Positions 1-8,255 of a stretch of 64,000 nucleotides of DNA are shown here, piece after piece. Where the stretch lies: contig NZ_CP044065.1 in assembly GCF_008693385.1 (NCBI RefSeq), forward strand, positions 3,591,001 to 3,655,000. The letters run 5' to 3'. Both the position numbers and the translations under genes were made by a program. The first letter of the stretch is position 1, and each line of letters begins with the position of its first letter. The notes beneath the pieces are model-generated. The model saw nothing but the letters and a program-made list of their open reading frames with translations. It did not search any database and had not been told where the DNA came from. This DNA comes from Cupriavidus pauculus (GTDB lineage Bacteria > Pseudomonadota > Gammaproteobacteria > Burkholderiales > Burkholderiaceae).

Positions 1-1157
1 CCGAGGATGGGCACTTGGGTCTGCGTGAAGGCGATGAGACTTGGGGAGGTCGTGGGCCGCTTCACCCGCAGTCCAGACGCACGCACCTGTAGCACGAAGT
101 TGTCGATGTCACGGTCTTCACCTTGCGCGTTCCATTCCATCTTCTGGAAGCTAGAGTGGAAGCCTTGTGGGTTCCATTGTGCGATCCAGGGATCGATCCA
201 GGAGCGGTTGGCTTGGTAGAACTCGCGGTTCTGCCTGATAAAAGTCCGCTTCCACTGTGGGAAACTCAAGTCGCCTGGGCGGTTGGCGTGGCTCGGTATC
301 CTCGTAAATTGTTCGTCGAGCGAGCACTCGAGGGATTGGCCGAAGCTGCCCTTGAAGCCCATCTGACGAAGACCCCACACAGGTCTGCGAACCCAAACCG
401 CTGCCGGAGTCTCGTCCTCGTAGGGATATGTTGCCCCAAACTCCATTGCCCAGATCGGGAAGGAAGGCAGCTTCAGCGCAGCCGGCGAGCGGCGCAGGAA
501 GTCGCCCCACATGTCGATGGCTCGCAGCGTCTGGTCCGGGATGGCGCGCCTGGAATGCCCTTCGTGGCGGAGTACCCAGTGGATTTCCGTGGGATTCTTG
601 TGCTTCGTGGGCCACTCGAAATGATCGAGACCCTCGAGTGAACCTACGAAGTAGGCGCGGTCTCGCACCTGTGGAATGCCGAACTCGTGGGGCGAGAAGT
701 GCTCTACGTCGACGGAGTAGCCAAGCTTCTCCAACATGCGGATGATCCTGGTCTTGGTGCGACCGCCGTCGTGCTTGAGGATGTTGGGCACGTTCTCCAA
801 GATGAAGTGTCGTGGCCGCTTGACGCGCAGGATGTCGTGCACCTTGAAGAAGAGATTGCCCTGACTGGTGTCCTTGAAGCCCAGTTGGTCTCCTGCTTTC
901 GAGAACGGCTGACACGGAAAACCCGCAGTAAGGACGTGGTGATCGGGTACGTTACAGGCGATGATCTCGTCGCTGCTGAGATCGTTAAGGTCGCCCCAAG
1001 CGTCTATGCCGAAGTTGACCTTGTAAAGGGCCTTCAGCGTGGGCTCCCACTCTGCCGCGAACACGCCGCGTCCCTCCAACTCATCAAGGGCGACGTGGAA
1101 ACCGCCCAGCCCGGCGAAGAGGTCGACGAAACGGAAGGCCTCGCTGCTAGTTCCCAT
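1..1157 (-). CDS. C5-cytosine DNA methyltransferase, 3' end cut by the window edge
   Basis: This frame is open from an ATG at 1157 through the left edge, giving 385 complete codons. It shows the ordered motifs of the C5-cytosine methyltransferase family: motif I FVDLFAGLGGF (residues 10-20, SAM binding), motif IV GFPCQPFS (79-86) with catalytic Cys82, motif VI ENV (121-123) and motif VIII QVRDR (163-167). The variable target-recognition region follows, and the frame leaves the window at about motif IX, so motif X is not visible. The enzyme would transfer a methyl group from SAM to C5 of cytosine in a specific DNA site; the site cannot be read from sequence. Base composition is lower in GC than the rest of the window. 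The DUF3883 gene upstream on the same strand (1675-2577) is the likely nuclease partner, making this the modification half of a restriction-modification pair (inference). A GTG just upstream at 1160 is an alternative start. Confidence 0.93.
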   Translation of the reverse strand, partial: MGTSSEAFRFVDLFAGLGGFHVALDELEGRGVFAAEWEPTLKALYKVNFGIDAWGDLNDLSSDEIIACNVPDHHVLTAGFPCQPFSKAGDQLGFKDTSQGNLFFKVHDILRVKRPRHFILENVPNILKHDGGRTKTRIIRMLEKLGYSVDVEHFSPHEFGIPQVRDRAYFVGSLEGLDHFEWPTKHKNPTEIHWVLRHEGHSRRAIPDQTLRAIDMWGDFLRRSPAALKLPSFPIWAMEFGATYPYEDETPAAVWVRRPVWGLRQMGFKGSFGQSLECSLDEQFTRIPSHANRPGDLSFPQWKRTFIRQNREFYQANRSWIDPWIAQWNPQGFHSSFQKMEWNAQGEDRDIDNFVLQVRASGLRVKRPTTSPSLIAFTQTQVPIL

Positions 1158-1276
1158 CACTTCGGTCCCGTCCTTCCCCGTCTGATCGGGCGAGATTTCT
1201 CATGGTTTGTTCAATGCGCGCATTATGTCACGTCTTGCTGTACGCGGAAACGGGGCAGGTCAGGGCACCGGACCAG

Positions 1277-1594
1277 ATCATCGATTGGCGGGTAAGGCCA
1301 GCCGCGATACGTTGCGACAACGGTCCGGAGTATCTGAGCGAGGCGATCACGTAATGGGCGATGGCGCAGGGAATCGCGTTGAACTACATCCAGCCGGGGA
1401 AGCCCTAACAGAATGCCTACGTGGAGCGATTTAACCGGACTGTGCGATATGAATGGCTGTCCCAGTACTACTGGGATGACCTGGCACACGTGCGGGACTT
1501 CGGGAAGCACTGGATGTGGCAATACAATCATGAGCGCCCGAACATGGACTTTGGTGGCATGACGCCAAAACAGCGGCTCCTGGCCGCAGCATAG
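1277..1594 (+). pseudogene. IS3-family transposase (OrfB) remnant, two internal stops
   Basis: One frame reads as the C-terminal half of an IS3-family DDE transposase: a CDNGPEYLSEA block with the second catalytic Asp, then NAYVERFNRTVRYEWL with the catalytic Glu, then the usual WQYNHERPN and a terminal TPKQRLLAAA before the stop at 1592. Two TAA codons interrupt it, at 1352-1354 and at 1406-1408, the latter where the family normally has Gln (PGKPQQNAY). The N-terminal half, OrfA and a left end are missing, so it cannot be active. The insertion-sequence right end probably lies shortly after, near 1640. It sits between the methyltransferase and DUF3883 genes on the opposite strand, so an insertion and later decay inside that locus is likely. 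Confidence 0.9.
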
Positions 1595-1674
1595 TCTCTA
1601 CTTCCGCCTCGCGTTAAAAGCGGGGGGATTACCAACTATTTCACGGCACTAAATTCGACGGCAGAGCCACAGGG

Positions 1675-2577
1675 CTAGGAGCCGACAGCTTTGAGCCTTG
1701 CTCGGTAGTCCATCGGTTCAAGGTCCAACTGGTCCTTCAGTCCCCCACGCAATACAAACAGCTTTGGCTCGGTGGCGAAGTCGAAGACTCGATATAGATA
1801 AAAAGCATCTCCTTTCTCTTCGGAAAACTCCACCTCGTTCTGACTAACCATGAATGGCGTCTGAGAGACGCCAGTCGTAGTCTTGACCTCGATGAACATC
1901 TCTTCCCCATTCGCCGCGTAGGACAGGATGTCGTAGCCGGCTCCATCGCCTAAGCTCTCGGATACCCAGTCAATTTTCTCGGCCAAATCGGGCCTGTGCT
2001 CGTCAACCAAACGAGCGCGTTCCACGTCCACGACCCAGCTTTCCCCGTTCCGGCCCAACGTACGATTGCGCTCGTCGCGAGCGGCGTAGTCGATCTTTCG
2101 CGGTAGTCGGGCGCGTCGCACGCGGTGCTTGATAGGCTCGATGACCGGTGGGGCGACGAATACACCCTTGAGTTTTAGTTTCCCGGGAGCGGTTTGATCC
2201 TCGAAGTTGTCGACGATCTCTGCCATCTCCTTTTGGTGAGTCAGGACATATTCCCTCACTACCTCCCGCAGCAGACCTTGAGAGTTTGAGAGCGGTTTGT
2301 AGCCAGTGATGTAACGCAATCCAAGTTGATCAAGGATGGAGGAGATGTTTTGGTGCTTCTGTTCGACCGCTCGATGGCTTCTCGTTGTGAGGATCGTACG
2401 AAGATCGGCATTGCGCTGGGTCTTGATGAACGGAACGTTCCGCGACTCTAATAAAAGCATCTGAAAATAGTCGTTCACCGTGAGTTCGACTTCGAAGCGA
2501 GTCCAATCTTCGCCTCGGAGGCCAATTTTATTGCTGTCGTCGTCAGCCGATTCTAAAGCTTTCGGATTGATAGTCAT
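1675..2577 (-). CDS. DUF3883 protein, putative restriction endonuclease
   Basis: The 300-residue protein has a C-terminal DUF3883 domain (about 165-290), a family that belongs to the PD-(D/E)XK nuclease fold. A plausible active site is visible: Glu179 in the helix LGRNGESWVVDVE, Asp216 in GYDILSY, and Glu230-x-Lys232 in FIEVKTTTG. The N-terminal 130 residues are mainly helical with no motif I can name. DUF3883 proteins are often found in restriction and other defence loci, and here the gene lies on the same strand as a C5-cytosine methyltransferase. I infer it is the nuclease half of a restriction-modification system. The IS3 remnant now separates the two genes, so co-transcription may be disturbed. 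Codon use is less GC-rich than the neighbouring chromosome, which fits horizontal transfer. Cleavage activity itself is not shown by the sequence. Confidence 0.8.
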   Translation of the reverse strand: MTINPKALESADDDSNKIGLRGEDWTRFEVELTVNDYFQMLLLESRNVPFIKTQRNADLRTILTTRSHRAVEQKHQNISSILDQLGLRYITGYKPLSNSQGLLREVVREYVLTHQKEMAEIVDNFEDQTAPGKLKLKGVFVAPPVIEPIKHRVRRARLPRKIDYAARDERNRTLGRNGESWVVDVERARLVDEHRPDLAEKIDWVSESLGDGAGYDILSYAANGEEMFIEVKTTTGVSQTPFMVSQNEVEFSEEKGDAFYLYRVFDFATEPKLFVLRGGLKDQLDLEPMDYRARLKAVGS

Positions 2578-2640
2578 TGGGGCGCAGGGGGCGGTAACGC
2601 CGAATATAGGCGTCCAAATCCTAAGACATTTCCCACCCTT

Positions 2641-2693
2641 TGTGACGCCCCCCTGTCACATTGATGTAGCCCATCAATCACGCCCCTGTCACA
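2641..2693 (+). promoter_or_regulatory. Direct and inverted TGTCAC repeats, possible PhoB-type site
   Basis: CTGTCACA occurs at 2653-2660 and again at 2686-2693, exactly 33 bp apart. The first copy also pairs with TGTGAC at 2641-2646 as an inverted repeat (TGTGAC, 8-nt spacer, GTCACA). CTGTCA is the half-site of the Pho box, whose half-sites repeat every 11 bp, so 33 bp is three periods, but the copies between are poor matches. The site lies 85-137 bp upstream of the lipoprotein-phospholipase C genes, and phospholipases C are commonly phosphate-regulated. A site for another regulator is equally possible. Confidence 0.35.
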
Positions 2694-2777
2694 ACCCCTC
2701 CCTAAACTCCACCCCGCCTCACATGTCCTTTCCGTGAAACATTCCAACGCGATTGGCCTGATCAATCGCCTGACACC

Positions 2778-2957
2778 ATGTTTGCCCGTCCTTCTCTCAA
2801 AACATTGCTCGCCTCGTTGCTGGTGACCGCCGCGCTGGCCGCTTGCGGTGGCGATGATGCGCCGTCTACCCCGGCGAATCCGAATCAGCCGGCCAATCCG
2901 CCGGCGGCTGGTCAGCCGAATCCGACGCCGCCTACCAAGAGCTGCGCGCCGGACTGA
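2778..2957 (+). CDS. Small Pro-rich lipoprotein upstream of phospholipase C
   Basis: A 59-residue ORF starting MFARPSLKTLLASLL. It has a classic lipoprotein signal: a basic N-terminus, a hydrophobic stretch and the lipobox LAAC at residues 20-23, after which the mature chain is GGDDAPSTP and a proline- and asparagine-rich tail ending KSCAPD. The mature peptide is only about 37 residues and would be anchored in the periplasm or outer membrane. No domain is recognisable. It precedes the phospholipase C gene by 93 bp on the same strand and may share its promoter. Function is unknown; the lipobox makes it a credible real gene. Confidence 0.7.
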   Translation: MFARPSLKTLLASLLVTAALAACGGDDAPSTPANPNQPANPPAAGQPNPTPPTKSCAPD

Positions 2958-3050
2958 GCGGCCGGCTGGATATCGGCAAACGCCTTGAAAAGCGTACCCA
3001 CCGCTGCGCTCCGCGCCATCTCCCCGCAATCTCTCGCACAAGATCGAGCA

Positions 3051-5288
3051 ATGAATTCACGTCGTAACTTCCTGAAGGCGGCCGCTGGTACTGGCTTGTC
3101 CGCCGCCGCGCTGGCCGCGTTTCCGCCGAGCATTCGCAAGGCGCTGGCCATTCCCGCCAACAACGCCACGGGCACCATCAAGGATGTGGAGCACGTCGTT
3201 ATCCTGATGCAGGAGAACCGCTCCTTCGATCAGTACTTCGGCACGCTGCGTGGCGTCCGCGGTTTTGGGGATCGGATGACGATTCCGATGGTCAATGGGC
3301 GCAAGGTCTGGCAGCAGGCGCGCGCCAACGGCACGCTCATTACGCCTTATTACCTCGACAGCACGGCCAATAACGCGCAGCGCGTTTCCGGGACGCCGCA
3401 CTCGTGGGCGGATTCGCAGAATGCGTGGGATGCGGGGCGCATGGGCAACTGGCCCCAGTACAAGACGGACGCCTCCATGGGGTACTTCAAGGAAAAGGAG
3501 ATTCCGTTCCACTTCGCGCTGGCGAATGCCTTTACCTTGTGCGATTCGTACCACTGCTCGATGCATACCGGCACCGACGCCAACCGGTCGTTCCATTTGA
3601 CCGGCACCAACGGTCCGACCGCGCAGAACGTGGCGTATGTCGTCAACGAGTGGGACTACATCGATGGGCTGCCTGCTTCGGCCAACGTCGGGTACACGTG
3701 GAAGACCTATGCCGAGCGTCTGGAAGACGCCGGCGTGAACTGGATCTGCTATCAGAACATGCCGGACGAGTGGGGCGACAACATGCTCGGCGCGTTCCAG
3801 CAGTTTCGTCGGGCCAATCTGGCGTCCGGCTATCCCGTGGCCAGTGGCGGGTCGCCGAATGCGCCTTATGCCAACACGGGGCAGGCTTTGCCTTACAAGG
3901 CGTATGACGCCGCCACCGACAATCCCGGTAATCCGCTGTACAAGGGCATTGCCAATACGCTGCCGGGGACCACGCCGGACACGTATCTCGATGCGTTCAA
4001 GCGCGATATCGCGGCTGGCAAGCTGCCGCAGGTGAGCTGGGTCAGCGCGCCGTCCATCTATTGCGAGCACCCGGGGCCGTCCAGCCCCGTGCAGGGCGGC
4101 TGGTTCATTCAGGAAATTCTCGATGCGCTGACCGCGAACCCCGAGGTCTGGAGCAAGACCGTTCTGCTCGTCAACTACGACGAGAACGATGGCTACTTCG
4201 ACCACGTGCCGTCGCCGTCGCCGCCTTCGCGCAACCCGGACAACACGCTCGCCGGCAAGACGACGCTGTCCGATGACGACATGAAGTACGAGTACTACAC
4301 CTTCAACCCGCCCGCTGGCAGCACGAACCAGCCGGCGCGCGATGGCAAGGTGTTCGGCCCGGGACCGCGTGTGCCGATGTTCGTGATCTCGCCCTGGAGC
4401 CGCGGTGGCTGGGTGAACTCGCAGGTGTTCGATCACACCTCGGTGCTGCGTTTCCTCGAGGCGCGCTTTGGGGTGCAGGAGCCGAATATCTCGCCGTTCC
4501 GTCGTGCGGTCTGCGGCGATCTGACCAGCGCCTTCAACTTCGCGACCCCGAATGCCGAGGCACTGGCTTCGCTCGGCGGGCGTAGTACGCGCACCACCGC
4601 GGATGCACTGCGCGCTGCGCAGGCAGCGCTGCCCGCCGTGCCGGTGCCGGTCGATATGAAGCTGCCGCTGCAGGAAAGCGGTACACGTCCGTCACGCGCG
4701 CTCCCTTACGAGCTCCATACGACGGCGCATGCCAATGCGTCGGGCACGGTCGAGCTCGTGTTCGCGAACTCGGGCAAGCAGGGCGCCGTGTTCCATGTCT
4801 ACGACCGTCTGAACCTCGGCCGGCTGCCGCGTCGCTATACCGTCGAGGCGGGCAAGACGTTGAGCGATACGTGGAATGCGCGGATCGATAACCTCGGCAT
4901 GTACGACCTGTGGGTGCTGGGTCCCAATGGCTATCACCGTCATTTCAAGGGCGATCTGAATCGCATCTCGGCGTCCGCCGTTGCGCCGGAGATTCGGGTT
5001 TGCTACGACACGAATGGCGATGTGTATGTCGATCTGAAGAACGGTGGCAAGGCCGCTGGCAACTTCACGATTACGCCGCTGGCTTATCGGAAGGATGCGC
5101 CCGTGCAGGTGGCCGTGGCTGCCGGCGCAGTGGTCACGCGCCAGTGGTCGCTGGCCGATAGCGGGCACTGGTATGACTTTGCTGTGACCTGCGACAGCGA
5201 TTCGGCCTTTTATCGTCGGTTTGCTGGCCGGGTGGAGAATGGTCAGCACTCGGTGAGTGATCCGGCGATGGGGACTGTGTTGGGTTGA
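3051..5288 (+). CDS. Phosphocholine-specific phospholipase C, Tat-exported
   Basis: A 745-residue enzyme of the acid-phosphatase-like phospholipase C family (PF04185), which hydrolyses phosphatidylcholine or sphingomyelin to diacylglycerol or ceramide and phosphocholine. I start it at ATG 3051 because that places the Tat signal SRRNFLKA at residues 3-10; the frame is open further upstream but has no signal there. The family signature ENRSFDQYFGTLRG begins at residue 55, and NYDENDGYFDHVPSP carries acidic and His residues typical of the active site. About 200 residues at the C-terminus, after the catalytic domain, match the two small beta-rich DUF756 domains of this family. The length fits non-haemolytic or haemolytic Pseudomonas and Burkholderia PlcN/PlcH types. 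The protein would act outside the cytoplasm to release phosphate or choline from lipids. A possible phosphate-control site lies at 2641-2693. Confidence 0.92.
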   Translation: MNSRRNFLKAAAGTGLSAAALAAFPPSIRKALAIPANNATGTIKDVEHVVILMQENRSFDQYFGTLRGVRGFGDRMTIPMVNGRKVWQQARANGTLITPYYLDSTANNAQRVSGTPHSWADSQNAWDAGRMGNWPQYKTDASMGYFKEKEIPFHFALANAFTLCDSYHCSMHTGTDANRSFHLTGTNGPTAQNVAYVVNEWDYIDGLPASANVGYTWKTYAERLEDAGVNWICYQNMPDEWGDNMLGAFQQFRRANLASGYPVASGGSPNAPYANTGQALPYKAYDAATDNPGNPLYKGIANTLPGTTPDTYLDAFKRDIAAGKLPQVSWVSAPSIYCEHPGPSSPVQGGWFIQEILDALTANPEVWSKTVLLVNYDENDGYFDHVPSPSPPSRNPDNTLAGKTTLSDDDMKYEYYTFNPPAGSTNQPARDGKVFGPGPRVPMFVISPWSRGGWVNSQVFDHTSVLRFLEARFGVQEPNISPFRRAVCGDLTSAFNFATPNAEALASLGGRSTRTTADALRAAQAALPAVPVPVDMKLPLQESGTRPSRALPYELHTTAHANASGTVELVFANSGKQGAVFHVYDRLNLGRLPRRYTVEAGKTLSDTWNARIDNLGMYDLWVLGPNGYHRHFKGDLNRISASAVAPEIRVCYDTNGDVYVDLKNGGKAAGNFTITPLAYRKDAPVQVAVAAGAVVTRQWSLADSGHWYDFAVTCDSDSAFYRRFAGRVENGQHSVSDPAMGTVLG

Positions 5289-5319
5289 TCGGGAGCGGGG
5301 GAACAACGGCCGAGCGAGC

Positions 5320-6036
5320 CTATCGTTCCAACGCCCGGCACAACGCCGTCAAGTCCGACACGATCAGGTGCGGCGCCGGCGTGGTCCGGTCCCACTTCAC
5401 CGGGACCGGCGCCTCGCCCACCTCGCCGCGCACGACCCATGCGGCATGCATGCCCGCGCTCATCGCCCCCACCACATCGAGATCCGCATCGTCGCCAACG
5501 TGCAGGATGCGTTCGGGCGCCACGCCCACGGCCTCCGCCGCCGCATGGAAGATCGCGGCTTCGGGTTTGCCGCTGCCGAACGTCTGCGCGCTGAATGCCG
5601 CCTTGAAATACTCGTGGCCGCCCGTGACCTGCAGGTTGGCATTGCCGTTCGATACGGCCACCAGCGGGTACCGCGCGCTCAGCCATTGCAGCGCGGGCAG
5701 CGCGTCCTCGTAGAACGCCACGCGCTGCCGCGCCGCGAAGAACACGTCGTAGGCGGCTTCGGCCAGTGCGACATCTTCTTCGGCGTGTTCGAGTGCCCAG
5801 CGGATCGACCCCAGCCGCAATGCGCGCATGTCATGGCTCAGGTCCGGACGTTCTTCCTGAAACCGGATGCGCAGTTCGCGCAACGACTGCGGCGTGGTCA
5901 GCGTGCGGGATGTGCCCGGCGCGTTCGCGATCAGCCAGTCGTGCAGCGCCTGTTCGGCACCGAGCACCGCGGGCAGAAAGGGCCACAGCGTGTCGTCGAG
6001 GTCGAGGGAAATGGCGGCGATGTGTTTCAGAGGCAT
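5320..6036 (-). CDS. HAD-superfamily hydrolase
   Basis: A 238-residue cytoplasmic protein with all HAD landmarks: motif I DLDDT (residues 12-16, nucleophile Asp12 and acid Asp14), the SNGNA segment as motif II, a Lys in FGSGKPEAAIF as motif III, and HVGDDADLDVVGA as motif IV. The helical cap between motifs I and II suggests a type-I phosphatase or dehalogenase-like enzyme acting on small phosphorylated metabolites. The substrate cannot be read from sequence. It converges on the phospholipase C gene, with 31 bp between their ends. Confidence 0.88.
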   Translation of the reverse strand: MPLKHIAAISLDLDDTLWPFLPAVLGAEQALHDWLIANAPGTSRTLTTPQSLRELRIRFQEERPDLSHDMRALRLGSIRWALEHAEEDVALAEAAYDVFFAARQRVAFYEDALPALQWLSARYPLVAVSNGNANLQVTGGHEYFKAAFSAQTFGSGKPEAAIFHAAAEAVGVAPERILHVGDDADLDVVGAMSAGMHAAWVVRGEVGEAPVPVKWDRTTPAPHLIVSDLTALCRALER

Positions 6037-6185
6037 GGGCAGTCGGCGCGCGTGATGTGGCGCCGTGGCAGGAAGCGGAAAAGCATCGACAGTGTAAACG
6101 TTTAAGCATTAGCCGATGGAAAGCCCGCGCAGGCTCCCTAGAGTGGGAAGTTTTGCGAGGACGGCCGGCGTGCCGTGTGGGTGTC

Positions 6186-7124
6186 ATGTTCGGCAAGCTT
6201 CCGCTGTTGTTGCTAATTGCGTCGGCGTCGTTCGTCGCCACTTCCGTGTTCAGCAGGGACTACTGGAAGTACCTGTTGCGCGCGATGGCGAGTTATCGCG
6301 CGTCCTGCGCATGGGCGCGCTTTGTTCTCTCCGATGCGCGCATGCGCGAGATGGCGCGGCACGATCGGTCGCTGATGTTTCGGCTGCAGCGGCCTTATCT
6401 GCGGACCGCGTTATCCACCGCGCAAAAGCTCTGTTATCTGCTCGATCACTATCGCTGGATGCGTGACGCCTTGTCGCCGGCAGTGACGAGTGCCCTGTTG
6501 CATGACGGGCGTGTCGTGCTCGCGCGGCTCTCCGCGACCTATCGCATTGAGCTGATGACGGCCGGACGCAATGGCAAGGAAGGCGAACTGGCGATGGCGC
6601 TGATGATGGACGATGCGCCGCTGATGCTCGCGGCGTTTGCGGTGCATCGCTTTGGCGACGGTCTCGCGCTCGATATCGGTTGCATGCAGGGGCTCCGCAA
6701 TGACGATGCGCTCGCGTTGCAGCGCCAGGCCACGCGCGATCTGCATGGACTGCGACCGAAGCAGGCGCTGCTCGTTGCCCTGTACGCGTTTGCCGCGCAC
6801 TCGGGCATTCGCCAGCTGCTCGGCGTTCCCAACGACGCGCATATCTATCAGGACAACGCGCGCACACGCGGTCGCGTGCGGGCGGACTTCGACGATTTCT
6901 GGGAGGAGATGGGCGCGACCCGAGTGGGCGCCGATTACCGGTTACCGGCGAGCCTTCCGCGCAAGCCGATCGAGGCCGTGCCGTCGCACAAGCGCGCGCA
7001 GTATCGGCGCCGCTATGCGCTCGAGCAAGCGCTGGAAATATCGCTTCAGGAAGTGCTCGTTACGTCTGGTTACATTGATCGGACGCACGTTGTTGCATTC
7101 TCGCCTCATTGCGCCGCGGCTTAA
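6186..7124 (+). CDS. VirK/YbjX-family protein (DUF535)
   Basis: A 312-residue protein of the DUF535 family, which includes Shigella VirK and E. coli YbjX. The start chosen is ATG 6186 (MFGKLPLLLLIAS), giving a hydrophobic N-terminal segment that could be a signal anchor. The frame is open upstream, but that part overlaps the divergent HAD gene. Family features visible are the basic central region, GLRPKQALLVALYAFA, and a Phe/Asp/Glu stretch (RADFDDFWEEMG) near the C-terminus. VirK proteins have been linked to virulence-factor maturation and membrane stress, but the biochemical role is unknown. Next on the same strand, after 132 bp, is a GH114-like lipoprotein. Confidence 0.82.
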   Translation: MFGKLPLLLLIASASFVATSVFSRDYWKYLLRAMASYRASCAWARFVLSDARMREMARHDRSLMFRLQRPYLRTALSTAQKLCYLLDHYRWMRDALSPAVTSALLHDGRVVLARLSATYRIELMTAGRNGKEGELAMALMMDDAPLMLAAFAVHRFGDGLALDIGCMQGLRNDDALALQRQATRDLHGLRPKQALLVALYAFAAHSGIRQLLGVPNDAHIYQDNARTRGRVRADFDDFWEEMGATRVGADYRLPASLPRKPIEAVPSHKRAQYRRRYALEQALEISLQEVLVTSGYIDRTHVVAFSPHCAAA

Positions 7125-7256
7125 GTTCGGCAGCGCACATTCCGTAAGACCCCCAATAGATAATCGATCCCCAAATACATCGACGACCCGCCCCGCGATC
7201 CCATCCGGACGACAGGACGGGCACTCACTATTCGGGGCTGTTACTGAAGGGGCGTT

Positions 7257-8255
7257 ATGTTTGGCAAATTCACAAGCCAGGCCTTCGTGTGCCTGCTGAC
7301 CGCATGCGCGAGCGGTGCGCTCACCGCATGCGGCGGTGGCGGGGATGATTCGGGCGGTTCGACCGTGCGCGTGAGCGATAGCTCTGGTACCAATACGACC
7401 TCCGGGACGACCTCCGGAACGGCATCCGGTGGATCGAACGGCAGCGGAAATACCGGCACGGGGAATACCGGCAGCGGGAATGCCGGCAGCGGGAATACCG
7501 GCAATACCAACGCCGGCACGCAACCCACGACCTCGCGCTGGGTGCCGCAGCTTGGCGATACCTGGCAGCTGCAATTGCAGGGCACGGCCAATATCGGCTA
7601 CAACGCGGCCGTGTACGACATCGACATGTACGACACGCCGCAGGCGACCATCAATCTGCTGAAGTCGCAGGGCAAGCGCGTGGTCTGCTATTTCTCCGCG
7701 GGCAGCAGCGAGAACTGGCGCGCGGACTTCGGGCAGTTCCAGGCCAGCGACATGGGCAACGGTCTCTCGGGCTGGCCCGGCGAACGCTGGCTCGATACGC
7801 GTTCGGCCAACGTGCGCGCGATCATGGCGGCGCGCATGGATATGGCCAAGGCCAAGGGTTGCGACGGCATCGACACCGACAACGTCGATGGCTATACCAA
7901 CAACACGGGCCTGCCGCTCACGGCCGCCACGCAGCTCGACTACAACCGCTATCTGGCCGCGCAGGCGCATGCGCGCGGGCTGGCCATCGGGCTCAAGAAC
8001 GACGTGGATCAGGTGGCGCAGCTTGCCTCGGACTTCGACTTCGCCGTCAACGAGCAGTGCTTCCAGTACAACGAGTGCGGGGTGTACTCCGCGTTCACCA
8101 CGCAGGGCAAGCCGGTGTTTCAGGTGGAGTACGACACGAAGTACAAGGTTGATGCCACGCGCGCGCCGTTGTGCGCCTCGGCGCGGGCGTTGAATCTGCG
8201 AACGTTGGTGCTGCCGCTGAGCCTCAACGACGGATACCGCTACAGCTGCGATTGA
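7257..8255 (+). CDS. GH114-like (endo-polygalactosaminidase type) lipoprotein
   Basis: A 332-residue lipoprotein. The N-terminus has a signal with lipobox LTAC (residues 22-25), then a Gly/Ser/Thr/Asn linker of about 60 residues that contains a 15-bp tandem repeat. From about residue 95 it matches the GH114 / TM1410-like TIM-barrel family: KRVVCYFSAGSSENWRADF, GWPGERWLDTRS, GCDGIDTDNVDGY and QVEYDTKY are typical blocks with conserved acidic residues. GH114 enzymes cleave alpha-1,4-galactosaminoglycans of biofilm matrix. Here the tether would hold the enzyme at the cell surface or in the periplasm. Substrate is inferred from the family only. The 3' end overlaps the convergent metallopeptidase gene by 16 bp. 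Confidence 0.85.
   Translation: MFGKFTSQAFVCLLTACASGALTACGGGGDDSGGSTVRVSDSSGTNTTSGTTSGTASGGSNGSGNTGTGNTGSGNAGSGNTGNTNAGTQPTTSRWVPQLGDTWQLQLQGTANIGYNAAVYDIDMYDTPQATINLLKSQGKRVVCYFSAGSSENWRADFGQFQASDMGNGLSGWPGERWLDTRSANVRAIMAARMDMAKAKGCDGIDTDNVDGYTNNTGLPLTAATQLDYNRYLAAQAHARGLAIGLKNDVDQVAQLASDFDFAVNEQCFQYNECGVYSAFTTQGKPVFQVEYDTKYKVDATRAPLCASARALNLRTLVLPLSLNDGYRYSCD
7440..7499 (+). repeat. Four 15-bp tandem repeats in the GH114 linker
   Basis: Four near-identical 15-bp units (GGCAGCGGGAATACC type) begin at 7440, 7455, 7470 and 7485. They encode repeated Gly-Ser/Thr-Gly-Asn-Thr/Ala pentapeptides in the flexible linker between the lipid anchor and the catalytic domain. Copy-number change would lengthen or shorten the linker in frame. 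Confidence 0.85.

Noticed and set aside
1207..1434. Short plus-strand ORF next to the IS remnant
   Set aside because: It is another frame of the same degenerate transposase region; the frame with real transposase similarity is 1277-1594.
3057..4436. Antisense 459-codon frame within phospholipase C
   Set aside because: Fully inside a conserved enzyme gene and without ribosome-binding site or motif.
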